Source: Lotus japonicus (lineage: Eukaryota > Streptophyta > Magnoliopsida > Fabales > Fabaceae). From it: a stretch of DNA of 64,000 bases. How positions within the stretch are numbered: the stretch's first letter is position 1; every line of letters begins with the position of its first letter. Of this stretch, positions 44,307 through 55,175 are shown piece after piece. Under the pieces are notes generated by a model, which did no database searches, was not told the DNA's origin, and saw nothing but the letters and a program-made list of their open reading frames with translations. The stretch covers positions 32,973,780 through 33,037,779 of the forward strand of contig NC_080041.1 in assembly GCF_012489685.1 (NCBI RefSeq). Direction: 5' to 3'. The translations under genes and the position numbers were made by a program.

Positions 44307-45547
44307 TGTAAGATCAAGGTTTGATCAGTGGTTGCATCTCTATGTTTTGATGATTACAATTAAGGTTTGTGATGATGAACAATTGTGGTACCCTAACGTT
44401 TGTCTTTTTAAGTTGTGACAAACAGGTTCTGAATCTGACCCAAGCCTACTCGTTCAGAATAAGAAGAACCAAGGGTTACTAAAAAGAGAGCTCTTCAACC
44501 TACCATGTTCGTTCTGAACAGTGGCAAATATTTCAGAAGCTCTGAAGATGGAAGCTCTCAAGAAGTTCTGAAGAACTCGAGTCAGAAGTTCTGAAGACCA
44601 GATGTTCCAGTGGAACGGTCCAGAAGCAGAACACTCAAGTTCTGAAGACTTGCAAGAAGTTGGTTCTGAAGACCCAGGCTATTCTAGCTCTAACGATCAG
44701 AAGTTCTGAGGAACTTGTTCAGAAGCAGAAGTTGCATGGTCAGAAGAATCCAAGCTTCAATCTGACGATGATCAGAAGCTTCACCAACGTTCATCTGAAG
44801 CTCCTTGATCACAAGTCAACCGATGAAAGGACAGGTCGCTATCACAGTACAACGTCGTACAAGTCTCAGTCTGTCCGCCACCTACCTTGTACAGCCTAGC
44901 AGTCTGATATTACAGGATTGTCACTCCAACAGATAAAACCCTAGCAACGGCTACATCACAAGTCTTGGAGTATATAAAGGCTGAAGAAAGAAGAAAGAGA
45001 CTAAGAAACTCTGCTGAAAATATTCAACACATACGAATCATTCTCTTAGCATTATTTCTTCACTGTTCTTAAACTTCTGAGTTTACTATTCGCTTGTTAG
45101 AAGCACTTATTGTAAACCCGAAACCTTTTACATCTCATTGTAAAGTTCCTTAAGAGACCAAGGTTGGTCGGATCTTAAGTGGACTGAATCAAGGTTGATT
45201 CAGTGTTTAGCTAGTCTTAAGAGGATCGGTAGATCAGCTTCTTAAGAGGATACTAGTGAGAAAATCAGTGTATTGTTAGTCACTTGGCAGGTGCAAAGTG
45301 CAGTTGTAACACTCATTGATTTTAGTGGATTGCCTTCATCAGAAGAAGGAAGAAATCACCTTCGCAGGTGGACTGGATTAGCTTGAGCTTTTATCTCAAG
45401 TGAACCAGGATAAAATACTTGTGTGCTTTACTCCTTATCACTCAGCACTTAGTTTTTATCTTTGAGTTTTGAAAAAGATTGAAAAGTATATCCGTGATTC
45501 AAAAACTCTATTCAAACCCCCCCTTTCTAGTGTTTTTCGCACCTTCA
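44307..45547 (+). repeat. 3' LTR of SIRE copy 2
   Basis: 1241 bp, with the same ends as the 5' LTR. About seven base changes and a shorter C-run (7 C in place of a 12-base C-rich run) were seen. It is followed directly by the CATTG target duplication. Confidence 0.95.
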
Positions 45548-46577
45548 CATTGGTACTTTGATGATTTGTTGTTAGATATTACAGTTTTAATGTGATTTTG
45601 ATGAGTAATGAATGTATATTGAAGGCATTGATGAAGAGGATCAGGGAACAAAACTTAAGAAAAAAAAAGTTGAAGATCCACCAGTATCCCAATGTATAGG
45701 TTTATGTGTTATGTTTTTTCTTGCAGAAACGATAGTTTTGTAAGGATTAGAGGACTGATATTGGAGTGATTAGTTGCTCCACAACTTAGGTATAAGGATA
45801 TGAATTAGTTATGTTGGCCTGATTTCAAGAATAATAATTCTTCAATTGAATAGACTAAGTACTAAGGTATTAGGCTTAGCAGCTGGAATTGAATGTTTCG
45901 CTTGATTATGGTATTAATAAGTAAAGGTAAAGACTGCATTATCCTATAAGGATTTCTGTGAACTAAGAATAAATATTAGATATTAGCAGCTGGAATTTAC
46001 TACTGTGACAGGCACCAGTTGAATAACAATAAAATTGAACTAAGAATAAATATTAGATATTAAATGAAAAAATAAATGAATTTGTTTATCCTCACTACGT
46101 CTAGCAAATATTATCTCAATATTGAGTAAATGAGGGAAAATGATACATAAATTAAAATATTTTGGTGATTATGTTTAAATTTTAGATTAAATTTGATCTA
46201 TAGCATCATAAAATGTTATTCCAATGGATTTAAAATCAATAGCGGTGCAAACATTTTCATTCATTAGGGAAAATGACTCTTCCAATCCGATTTAATTAAT
46301 TTTTTTCATTTATAAATGGACCTGTATGCGGATTCATTGGAAGGGTCATGAACAAATGATATTTTTTCACATTGCTACTATGTATGTTGAATTCTCTAGG
46401 AAAAATGATTAAAATATGTATGAAAATGCTAACGAAGAAGGAAGAGGTAAACATTTTTTTCACCGAATCATATAATTTAGACCAATTATTACATCTAGAA
46501 GAGAGGTTCGCAAACCATATCATTTATTGTACATAAGAGGTAGAGGTACAAAGTTTTTAGACATTGTAGTTTCTAAA
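45548..46577. other. AT-rich host DNA, no gene seen
   Basis: T/G-rich, intron-like sequence continues the DNA left of SIRE copy 2 (GAGTTA-CATTG-GTACTTTG after removal). A short Lys/Glu-rich open stretch at about 45615-45700 could be a remnant exon but has no recognisable motif. An imperfect inverted repeat lies at 46273-46349. Confidence 0.4.
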
Positions 46578-46838
46578 TTAAGCCTTACAGGGGCAACAGG
46601 GTAATAATTGCTTACAATGGCAACAATGTGGTGGTATCCCCGGTACTTGGTTTACAGTATCTATTTCTTCGGCATATGTTATCCCTTGTGCATTGTCAGT
46701 CCCTTGTGTGTTTCCCTTTTTGTTTGCATTAGCATTCTCTTGTGCACTTCCTATCCCATATGCAATTCCCACAAAATTAGTGTTCACAATAGCAAAAAGC
46801 AACATCATTAACGTCAATTTCATCTTCAGAGAAGCCAT
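46578..46838 (-). CDS. Small secreted Cys-rich peptide (candidate host gene, family unknown)
   Basis: 86 aa from ATG 46838; a GTG further upstream also lies in frame, but the ATG precedes an ideal signal peptide. Residues 1 to about 27 are a strong secretion signal (KMKLTLMMLLFAIV core, ending near IAYG). A polar Asn/Gly/Gln-rich middle (31-65) is followed by a compact C-terminus with six Cys at 72, 73, 75, 81, 82 and 84, arranged CCxC-x5-CCxC and ending PCKA. A TATA box lies 70 nt upstream. The size and build fit legume secreted peptides, but the Cys spacing is not that of classical nodule Cys-rich peptides. It is the only non-transposon gene candidate in the window. Apoplast or symbiosome targeting is inference. 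Confidence 0.65.
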   Translation of the reverse strand: MASLKMKLTLMMLLFAIVNTNFVGIAYGIGSAQENANANKKGNTQGTDNAQGITYAEEIDTVNQVPGIPPHCCHCKQLLPCCPCKA

Positions 46839-46907
46839 GGTATCCAAAACTATTTTGTAGATAAAGCAAAGAAGACTCACTTTTGATGCGTAAAAAACAG
46901 TCTATAC

Positions 46908-46916
46908 CTATTTATA
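46908..46916 (-). promoter_or_regulatory. TATA box of the secreted peptide gene
   Basis: The minus strand reads TATAAATAG, a consensus plant TATA box, 70 nt before the ATG at 46838. This spacing gives a leader of about 35-40 nt. Confidence 0.55.
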
Positions 46917-48227
46917 TGAACATGGTGAATTTAGATTTTGTTCATTCATGCATCTTGATCTTAGGAAGGTTTGCAAAAAGGGAAGTATCAATGAATGATG
47001 ATGTAACAGATGAGTTCATAAAAAATGAAAATTTTCAATAAATTTAATTTTATATTTATTATTATAATAATAACATTAAAATATAATATATTATATTACT
47101 TTATACTATAAAATATATATAATAACATTATAATATTATTATAATATTATACTATAATAGATTATAATATTTTATATTAATATAATAATATATTAAATTT
47201 TTATATTATTATAATCATATTTTATATTATTTTAAATTATAATACTTTTTATTTTATCATATTCTACTAATATAAAATATTACTATAATATAAAATATTA
47301 TTATATTATTATAATAATATAAAGGTTTAAATATGTTTTTGGTCCCTCTAAACTTAAGGTCTATTAATTTAGGATTCTCTAAATATTTTTCTTTGGTATA
47401 GGCCCCTAAATGGAAAATAACTTTGAGGTTTCAGCCCCTAATGTTCCCTCTAAACCCCGCGTAAATATTATAACATTAATCAGAGTAAAATGCATTACAC
47501 AGAGAGTATCACATTTATTCTCTTGAAACATAAATCAAAATACCTGTCATGCTCATAATATATAAATATAATTTTCAACTTTGATATCTCAACATCATAT
47601 GCATAGCATAACAGATTTATTTCAACTCCAAAATTTAACATAAACAAAAAATAAAATAAAGTGAATACATGAAATATTTCATAACATCCAGGTACAATAC
47701 TAAACGTTTCGCCGTGTTACATAACAGAGCATGACTCCCATCACTAAAAACATATCTAAAGACTAGCTCCTCCGTCTAACCCTTATGAGAAGCTCCAATA
47801 TCCTCGGTACCTGAGCGATGTCGCATAGAACATCATTCCAAAAGAAGGGTGAGAACTCATATCATATGGATAAGCATAATAATAAGTAAAGCAAAAGCTT
47901 ATAAAAATTACCCATAAATACGTCATACATAATTTAAGAAAATAGATCATGAAATTTAATATAATCAATTAATTTAACAATATGTCAATACTCCATAATT
48001 ATAGCTCAGATAAAGCAAATATAAATATCCTCAATTACCACAACAACAAATTCTCCAAAAATTATCGCAGTTATCATTATTTAACATCAACAGCTCCCTA
48101 CTGTAACATATATGACTCATGTGTGACTCCGTGCAAATGCCTTTGGTACCAAAGTGTTATCCTTAGCGGTATCACCACGTCCACTCAAGAAAGATAACCA
48201 CCAAAAAAGCTCGTCCTCTAGGCTTTC
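46917..48227. other. AT-rich intergenic DNA with repeat remnants, no gene seen
   Basis: 47040-47330 is almost pure A/T (TTATATTATTATAATAATAT-type). At about 47334-47365 the motif TTTAAATATGTTTTTGGTCC is one I associate with dispersed legume repeats. From about 47470 to 48227 the text (CCTCGGTACCTGAG, AAAAGAAGGGTGAGAA) looks like part of an LTR of another gypsy family, into which the tandem array was inserted after CTTTC. None of these remnants has defined ends here. Confidence 0.4.
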
Positions 48228-48711
48228 TGTAACACCCCGATTTCGGTGGCGTCACTTTAGTAACCAAAAGTAAACTTAATGCGGAAAAACGTGAATATTT
48301 TTTCAACCTCCTGATAATAACTAAGACGAGACTGAATTAAATAAAACCCAACAATAACAAAATCAGAACTAATATATAATACATAAACAGCCCCCGCTGT
48401 AGTACTAACCTCGTCACGAGTAAACCTCCAGTGACGGAAAGAAAAGTGTAGCGCCCGAAGGCAATATGTACAGACTGAAAATAAAGGTGAAGTGTCCGCA
48501 ACACCATCCCTCAAAACTGAAAATCAGCTGGCCCATCGGCCTGAAGCAAGACCTCCTAAGTCCAACCAACTCTCTGTGATTCCTGTTAAGAAACCACACA
48601 AAAGCTATAGGTGGGAAGCTACCCTGTCCCAAAAGAAACAGATGATGTTCAGAGCTAAGACTCTACTCCTACACTAATCCTAACTCGAGGAGCTCATACC
48701 AACACTCAAAA

Positions 48712-49185
48712 CTATGTGCTAGCATGATCGTCGTCTGAATCAGAATCCAGAACGACCAAGTCTATCAACCCTATCCGTCCTCCCCTCGCACCTGCAACGC
48801 TCTCCGAAGCTGGACTCACGGGCTTAGGGCCCGAACCCTGATCATCAATGATCGCAACGGAGGGTGCACTAGACCCTGCTGAAGGCACTCCCGCTGGAAT
48901 CTCCTCTGAGGGATCCTCCTCCTCTGAAGATGACGGTGGCGGCGGTGCTCCTCCAAGACCTGGTCCACAGTGAACGCCCGGTGGCAAGTTGAAGCTGATA
49001 GAGCATCGCCTCAACACTCCTGACCTCAAGAGTCCTCCACTATCCACGTGGTCCTCCATGATACGCCCCGAATACGTCGCTCGGTGGCTCGCGGGGTCAA
49101 CCACCCACGACCCGGGGTCGTCCTGATCGATCATCTCATACCTAATCCCCCCCCGAAGGGTGAACCATGGTGAACCAGTCCGCAA
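48712..49185 (-). CDS. 157-aa ORF inside LTR A, acidic, unknown
   Basis: Contains ordinary protein-like text (MIDQDDPGSWVVDPASHRAT), then a Pro/Ser/Glu-rich part (PPPPSSSEEEDPSEE) and an acidic end (VVLDSDSDDDH). It is conserved in LTR B; in LTR C an 8-C run is 7 C, which changes and lengthens the N-terminus. The left-subfamily LTR lacks most of this region. No family recognised, and it may be non-coding DNA kept open by chance in recent copies. Confidence 0.35.
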   Translation of the reverse strand: MRTGSPWFTLRGGIRYEMIDQDDPGSWVVDPASHRATYSGRIMEDHVDSGGLLRSGVLRRCSISFNLPPGVHCGPGLGGAPPPPSSSEEEDPSEEIPAGVPSAGSSAPSVAIIDDQGSGPKPVSPASESVAGARGGRIGLIDLVVLDSDSDDDHAST

Positions 49186-49504
49186 TACTCATCTGACAAA
49201 AGGCGTTGTCCGCCAAACACACACAGAAGACGCGAGGGTCAACTCTAAAGAACTATGTAGATAATAAACCCAATAGGTACAAATAATATATAGCCACTTA
49301 GGCTTATAACTAGAGATATCATTCCTAGGGTTGCATGTTCCACCAAATCATAATGACAATAATAACATTTAGCATGTTCCAAGTAAGTTTATCAAATAGC
49401 AACCACACTCATCAACTAAGTCAGTATGCATGTTGCGTGATATGTATGCAGGTTAACCCAGTCAACCAATATGCAATCCGGAAACGGATGGGCATCAAAA
49501 CAGA

Positions 49505-49710
49505 TCAATCCTAGCACCAGCAACGGTGGGACCATTTCTGCCCGCGTGCCTCTTACACCAAGCAAAGGTATGGACAACAACGAGTCAATCCTAGCACCAG
49601 CAACGGTGGGACCATTTCCGCTCGCGTGCCTCTGGGATGGACATCAACGGATCAATCCTAGCACCAGCAACGGTGGGACCATTTCCGCCCGCGTGTCTCT
49701 TACACCAAAC
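49505..49710. repeat. Threefold 67-80-bp repeat in LTR A
   Basis: Units begin with TCAATCCTAGCACCAGCAAC at 49505, 49585 and 49652, and include GGTGGGACCATTTC and CGCGTG. The left-subfamily LTR has one unit (about 12255-12340). Also present in B (from 55969) and C (from 62430). Confidence 0.8.
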
Positions 49711-50093
49711 CAAGGTAGCCAGATCAGCCGTAACCCGTAGGTCTGCCATTTCGGTCTGCTACAAGAGACGTCTACAAACGCTCTTTCACGGCATTCCGGG
49801 TCTTATGACCATTTTGGAAACCGACGAGGTCCAGAGTACGTCCTGTGTTAATACCTCATTAATGTTGCATGTATGCAAAATGATTAGTCAAACAACGTCT
49901 CCGTCCTCACTCGACACGTCGCCACGTGTTCTAGGGAAGTTAAAGTCTCTAAAAGCTTACCCTAAGGTAAAGTCGATTCTGCGACAAAAGACACACTTCA
50001 CAACACACATCGCTGCTCCAACAGCACAAGAGTATCACATACTCGGGAACTAACGGTTCCCCGGACTTATCCCCAGGATAGCCCAACAACATC

Positions 50094-50197
50094 GCTGCTC
50101 CAACAGCACAACAACCAACGCTGCTCCAACAGCACAACAACCAACGCTGCTCCAACAGCACAACAACCAACGCTGCTCCAACAGCACAACAACAACA
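50094..50197. repeat. 26-bp tandem repeat in LTR A (4 units)
   Basis: Units start at 50094, 50120, 50146 and 50172 with GCTGCTCCAACAGCACAACA. A further single unit lies upstream near 50012. LTRs B and C have five units. Confidence 0.9.
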
Positions 50198-50824
50198 GAC
50201 TCAACACTTGGATCCGACGACACTTCTCGTTTTCCAAACTATGATTTTCATCCAAAGCCTCCTTTCGAGATTATTACCCTTACTTAAAGATTTAGAGGTT
50301 GTTTAATGTCTTATGAATTTTCTTTTCAAAATAATATCCTTTTTAGTCTTATCGCAATTCCTATAAGTTCTCGGGATCTTCGAATCCCCAAATGACTCCA
50401 GAGAATGTCTCGATCCATAAACCCTATACAAGGCCCGAACCTCGTTCGTCCTATCAAACTTTCTCAAAACTCTCAAAATAAAATCGGCATGACCTGCCCG
50501 CTATTCTCACCATTCAGAATCTCAGATTTTCAGTGTAAAGCATATTTAAATCATCACAATCAACAACATGTCATATATCAATAAATCGCATCATAAACAC
50601 TTAGCACTTAGCATATAAAGCATGCACCACACATCCTAGATTACCCACATAGCACATAGCATGTAAGTCAATCTTCAAAAACATTCAGTAGATGAATCAT
50701 CTACATTGTCAGCCGAAGCCTCAGAAAACATTTTCAATCACACACAATCTCAGTGCATAAACAGTAAACAATGTCGAAATATCGACCCTAAGCATTAACT
50801 AGAGATTCAGTGAGAAGCCCTCAC

Positions 50825-50902
50825 CTGAAGGTTCTCCAGCAAAAACTTCAAACTCTTCTTCACAAGCAAGGTGTTGATCCTCAGGAAATTCCTCAAAATC
50901 AC
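50825..50902 (-). other. Exon-like 78-bp block in LTR A
   Basis: Minus-strand block between CTAAAG and CAG/GTGAGG, the counterpart of 11041-11118 in the left subfamily. Same length and borders, open for 26 codons (DFEEFPEDQ at its start), Glu-rich. Copies in B at 57315-57392 and in C at 63776-63853. Confidence 0.4.
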
Positions 50903-52443
50903 CTTTAGAACAAAACCACAAAAATCAATCAGAATCTATCGGAAACTAAGCTATCGATACTTACTAAGGTTACTCGAAGTAATCTATACTCTAAGGTACG
51001 ATAATCTAGCGCGAAAAGACAAGTTTTCGGAAAAGGAAAATTTCCTCCTCCCCCCTTATAGCTCTCGGCCACTATAGGTAATTGTAGGGTTCGATTTTTC
51101 TTCGATCAAACTTGGTTCCTATGCTTTCATAAGCCGTAACTAAGGGTATTCTGAACTCGGAAAAATTATCGGATCAAAAACTGTCGCAGGGGTATTTTGG
51201 TCATGATTTTTAACTTAGGATTTTCAAAACTGAAATCCCAAAAATAAAATTTTGCAGGGACGTCACCAACGACGTTTATGACAACTAATCCTACTAGCAC
51301 TAAGCTAAGGCGATAGTTTACAGCCTAAAGATTGGAACTTTACTCAAAAACTACATAAATGGGTATTTTAGGCTCAAATTGATTCCGGCGGAATTCCGGC
51401 GACATAACGGAAAATCTAATCCGGCAGAAGTGATCTTGGGCATACATAGAAGAGGTTTAGAATCAGAAATGAAAGATTCAGGATAGTTTTGCAAAAACCC
51501 ATAAACTATCCGCTCAGAAAACTCTACAGAAAAGCTATGGAAAAAGCGATCGGAGGTAAGGATTAGCGACTATACCTCGAAACCTTGAAGTAGCAACTGA
51601 TTGATCGACGATCAAGCAAACGATGAAGAAAAACTCTTCTTCCTTCTTCCTTGTTCTTGGCCGCGGTTTAGAGGAGAGAAAATGGAGGAAAATTGTGTTT
51701 TTTCTTCCTTTGTTTGCTATATATAGAAGGTGGAAATTCGCGGGAAAATGAAAGTTTCGCGAATCCGATTTTTCCGGCGTCATTCTCCATGAATTGTAAG
51801 ATAGGTTTTGGCAAAGGAATTCCTAAGCTAAGAAGATGTCTCCTTGTATTTTTGGCAACTAATGCAAAGTCGGTGCAAAGTCGGTGTAAAACTATTTTAC
51901 CCGATAAGTTGCTTTTTGCCTCGAATGTCGGAATGGAAAACTTCCTTCTGAAGAAAGATTGAAATCATCAAGAGAAATGGGTGTACGCGTGTGGAATATT
52001 CATTTGAAGCTCTGAATAGATAAAGTCCTCAAAGTCGGGAAATTCTAGGGTTTTGAAATACCAGGGATTCGGTTTCGGCAAACTTCCGATGATTGGAATC
52101 GGACGTTCGTAGATCCTAGAGTTTCGCCTCGAAATGATTGTGATATATGGAAAAAGAGAAGTTCTAACATTTCTCTGAAGATTTTTGGAATTAACTGCTA
52201 TCGTGCCTAAAAGTGAAAAACTAGCTATTTATTCGGGTTTCGCCCTAGGTTTAAGCGTATAACGATCGTGCTATAACTTTTATCGACATCCATACGATCC
52301 TCAGACTTTTCCTGAACTTTCTCCTTCATAAATTTATTTCATTTGGTAAACTCTAGTTCAGGTTTCCCTTCACGATACATCAACCCTAATCGTGAATAAG
52401 AAGTTTATTCACTTAGCATAGCTTAAAAAACTTGGGTCTTACA

Positions 52444-53270
52444 TTACTACCCTCCAAAAAGAAAGTTTCGTCCTCGAAACTTAAGGGTCCGTAAAAGTTC
52501 TGGATATTATTCCTTGATCTTTTCTTCTAATACCCATATAGCACCGTCCGTGTCTTTGTTCCAAATAACTTTTCACTAAAACACTCTGCTTTCCCTTCGA
52601 TTGTTTCACTCTTTTAGCCCCAATGCTGGTTCGACGGCGTCTCAAAAGACATATCATCTTCCAACTCTATGTTGTCCGGTTCGACCACTTGCGTTGGGTC
52701 TCCGTTTGAAGTAATACTTGTTGGCACTCGTGCAATTGCACAACATTAACCACTCGTTCCTTTGTTTTGTTCGTCCAAAATGTTGATTAGAAACTCGGTA
52801 CATCTCTATGCTCCGGAGTGAATGCTCAACTTGAGTCTTAATACCTTGTGCATCACAAGACTCATCCCCTTTAACATTAACTTATCAATAACTTATAAGC
52901 TAACCTTCATCTTAATATCTACAATTCATTATTATCATCTTCGTCCTCAAAACCCTCCTCGCTCAAACCAACTCAGACTTACTGAAATCCCTAACACTTC
53001 GCATAAAATGAGATTTATCCCCTAGGAATCCAATCATAACTATACTTCAAGGAATTTTAGCTAGTCATCTCGTCATCTCATCCTTCAACTTACTGTCATC
53101 CAGCTCGATAGCATGTGTCAGATCCGCAATATACTTCCGTTTAAACGCACCGGTGGAAGACTACTTCCTAGGCTTAGCATGTTATCCTAAACCTCGTGTA
53201 CTTCTATAGTTAAAATACGAGCTACGGTCAAGTAAGGTATTAATAGGCGTACTAACTGTAAGGTCAAAGC
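52444..53270 (-). other. Internal 3' region between LTR A and gag
   Basis: No ORF of note and no pol motif. Next to the LTR it reads CTACCCTCCAAAAAGAAAG (plus strand), whose complement is the likely polypurine tract, as in the left subfamily. Positions 53150-53270 match the post-gag sequence of the left element, so both subfamilies lack pol in a similar way. Confidence 0.65.
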
Positions 53271-54479
53271 TTAAACGATGTAAGCAAGATAGGGGTGTTT
53301 GCACACGTTACGAGAGAAATGGAACAATATTATACTGAAATAAGAAAGATTGGTTAGAAGGTTACCATCGTTCTTGTGCTCTCCTCTGACAAATCCTTCA
53401 GCTCTCTCACCGTCCATGGTGTAAACTCTTGCTTTAGCAGCAGAACGTTTTCCACGAGCAGTGTTCACGGTTGGCTCCGTCTTGGGTGCTCTACACTGAT
53501 CGGCATTATGCCCCATTCTGTTACAATTAAAGCATTTGGGCCTCTTGTCGGGACAAGCATTAGCATAGTGCCCCGGCTTCTCACATCTGAAACAGGTCAC
53601 CTCCCTGTTCAAAGTCCGATCTCCAGAACCACCAGCAGTACCCGTCATGGGTCTGTAAGATCCTGAAGTAATCCCTCCTCCAGCAGGACGCTGATATGGT
53701 TTCCTGCTCTGAAACTTCCCCTTGTCTTGAAAATTTTGAGAACCTGATCTCATCGGCCCTCCAGTTCCAGCCCGGTTCAACCTCCGGTTCTTCATCAGCT
53801 CCACTTCCGTGGCTTTCTCCACCAAAGATTGGAATCGCATGATTCCCAGCGGCCTCACTGAGTCCTCAATATCTGGCCTCAACCCATTCACGAAACGCTT
53901 GCACATGTAGCGCTCGTTCACATGGTCGTGGAAGAATTGGAAATGCTTGGCCAGAGACTCCAGCTTCGAAGCAAATTCCGGTACGGACATACCTCCCTGA
54001 CGGAGGGTTAGAAACTGTGACTCCCGCTCATCCCGAGCACTAGTTGGAAAGTATTTCTCCAAGAATGCGTCCCGGAAAGAGTTCCAGTTAACCTCTTCAT
54101 GGTTGGCTTCCATGATCCCCTTGTGGCCCTTCCACCAGTACTCGGCATCACCGAGCAACAGATAAGTCGCCATGCCCACCTTGGCACCCTCAACAGTCTG
54201 TAGGACGCCGAATATCTTCTCGATTTCCTGGATCCAGAGATCCGCTGCGTCTGGATCAGTACCACCAGAGAACTTTGGTGGGTTTTGCCTCCTGAAGTCA
54301 TTGAGGCCTTTGTTCTGGTCCAGAGTTATTTCCCTCTGGCGCTGATGTTGTTCACGTGCTTCTTCAGTAGCACGCCTCATGGCATTATCATTTGCCTGTG
54401 CGGTTACCGCTTGGGCCTGCGCTGTTACCGCTTGGGCCATAGTGGCCATCATCTCAGCTAGCTGGTTATTATTCACCAT
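53271..54479 (-). CDS. Intact Gag of the tandem array, first internal region
   Basis: 402 aa from ATG 54479 (MVNNNQLAEMMATM...). An N-terminal helix is followed by the Ty3 Gag core PPKFSGGTDPDAADLWI, YLLLGDAEYWW, FRDAFLEKYFP and QFLTLRQGGMSVPEF (retrotransposon Gag, PF03732 type). A basic linker and two CCHC knuckles follow: CFRCEKPGHYANAC and CFNCNRMGHNADQC. It ends KARVYTMDGERAEGFVRGE plus about 30 residues, just where protease would normally begin. No stop inside. Forms particles and binds RNA; replication enzymes must come from elsewhere. Primer site and LTR B lie about 200 bp upstream of the ATG. Confidence 0.88.
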   Translation of the reverse strand: MVNNNQLAEMMATMAQAVTAQAQAVTAQANDNAMRRATEEAREQHQRQREITLDQNKGLNDFRRQNPPKFSGGTDPDAADLWIQEIEKIFGVLQTVEGAKVGMATYLLLGDAEYWWKGHKGIMEANHEEVNWNSFRDAFLEKYFPTSARDERESQFLTLRQGGMSVPEFASKLESLAKHFQFFHDHVNERYMCKRFVNGLRPDIEDSVRPLGIMRFQSLVEKATEVELMKNRRLNRAGTGGPMRSGSQNFQDKGKFQSRKPYQRPAGGGITSGSYRPMTGTAGGSGDRTLNREVTCFRCEKPGHYANACPDKRPKCFNCNRMGHNADQCRAPKTEPTVNTARGKRSAAKARVYTMDGERAEGFVRGEHKNDGNLLTNLSYFSIILFHFSRNVCKHPYLAYIV

Positions 54480-54678
54480 ATTCTGTTAAAGGAAGCAAAC
54501 AGTCAGTACTTATCATAAGATAGCATCTAGCATCACTATACAATATGAGTAAGCAATAACTTCAATCAATTTTTAAGCGAAAAATCGCTTGCAGACAATC
54601 AATTTTCACTCTTTGCAGAGTCACACAACCTAGCACAGAAGACCTATTCCCCAACAACTCCCGAAAGACTCGACCGTG

Positions 54679-54690
54679 CTCTGATACCAC
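54679..54690 (-). other. Primer-binding site (Met tRNA), first internal region
   Basis: The minus strand reads TGGTATCAGAGC 2-3 nt after LTR B. The equivalent for the second internal region lies at 61140-61151. Confidence 0.8.
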
Positions 54691-55175
54691 AATGTAACAC
54701 CCGATTTCGGTGGCGTCACTTTAGTAACCAAAAGTAAACTTAATGCGGAAAAACGTGAATATTTTTTCAACCTCCTGATAATAACTAAGACGAGACTGAA
54801 TTAAATAAAACCCAACAATAACAAAATCAGAACTAATATATAATACATAAACAGCCCCCGCTGTAGTACTAACCTCGTCACGAGTAAACCTCCAGTGACG
54901 GAAAGAAAAGTGTAGCGCCCGAAGGCAATATGTACAGACTGAAAATAAAGGTGAAGTGTCCGCAACACCATCCCTCAAAACTGAAAATCAGCTGGCCCAT
55001 CGGCCTGAAGCAAGACCTCCTAAGTCCAACCAACTCTCTGTGATTCCTGTTAAGAAACCACACAAAAGCTATAGGTGGGAAGCTACCCTGTCCCAAAAGA
55101 AACAGATGATGTTCAGAGCTAAGACTCTACTCCTACACTAATCCTAACTCGAGGAGCTCATACCAACACTCAAAA

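Larger units (their letters stand above)
34769..45547 (+). mobile_element. SIRE-type Ty1/copia retrotransposon, copy 2 (complete)
   Basis: LTRs at 34769-36014 and 44307-45547, flanked by the 5-bp target duplication CATTG (34764-34768 and 45548-45552). The interior holds a Met-type primer site, gag, pol (PR-IN-RT-RH), an envelope-position ORF, a further small ORF and two polypurine tracts. Total length is 10.8 kb. The LTRs differ at only a handful of bases plus a C-run length change, so the insertion is recent. Gag has one stop; pol has a small deletion and one stop, so this copy is not autonomous. Confidence 0.95.
48228..52443 (-). repeat. LTR A of the tandem array
   Basis: 4216 bp; in plus orientation it starts TGTAACACCCCGATTTCGG and ends GGGTCTTACA. 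About 520 bp longer than the left-subfamily LTR, because of a 157-codon ORF region, a threefold 67-80-bp repeat and an expanded 26-bp repeat (four units here). TATA box (inverted) at 51717-51725; exon-like 78-bp block at 50825-50902. Confidence 0.93.

Noticed and set aside
46578..46838. Classical nodule NCR peptide or defensin
   Set aside because: The six Cys are in two CCxC clusters five residues apart, unlike NCR (four or six spaced Cys) or defensin spacing. Kept as unknown secreted peptide.
47040..47330. Replication origin or matrix attachment site
   Set aside because: Only extreme AT content is seen; no specific motif supports a functional call.
50094..50197. CRISPR-like direct repeats
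   Set aside because: Units are contiguous 26-bp tandem copies without unique spacers, within a plant LTR.
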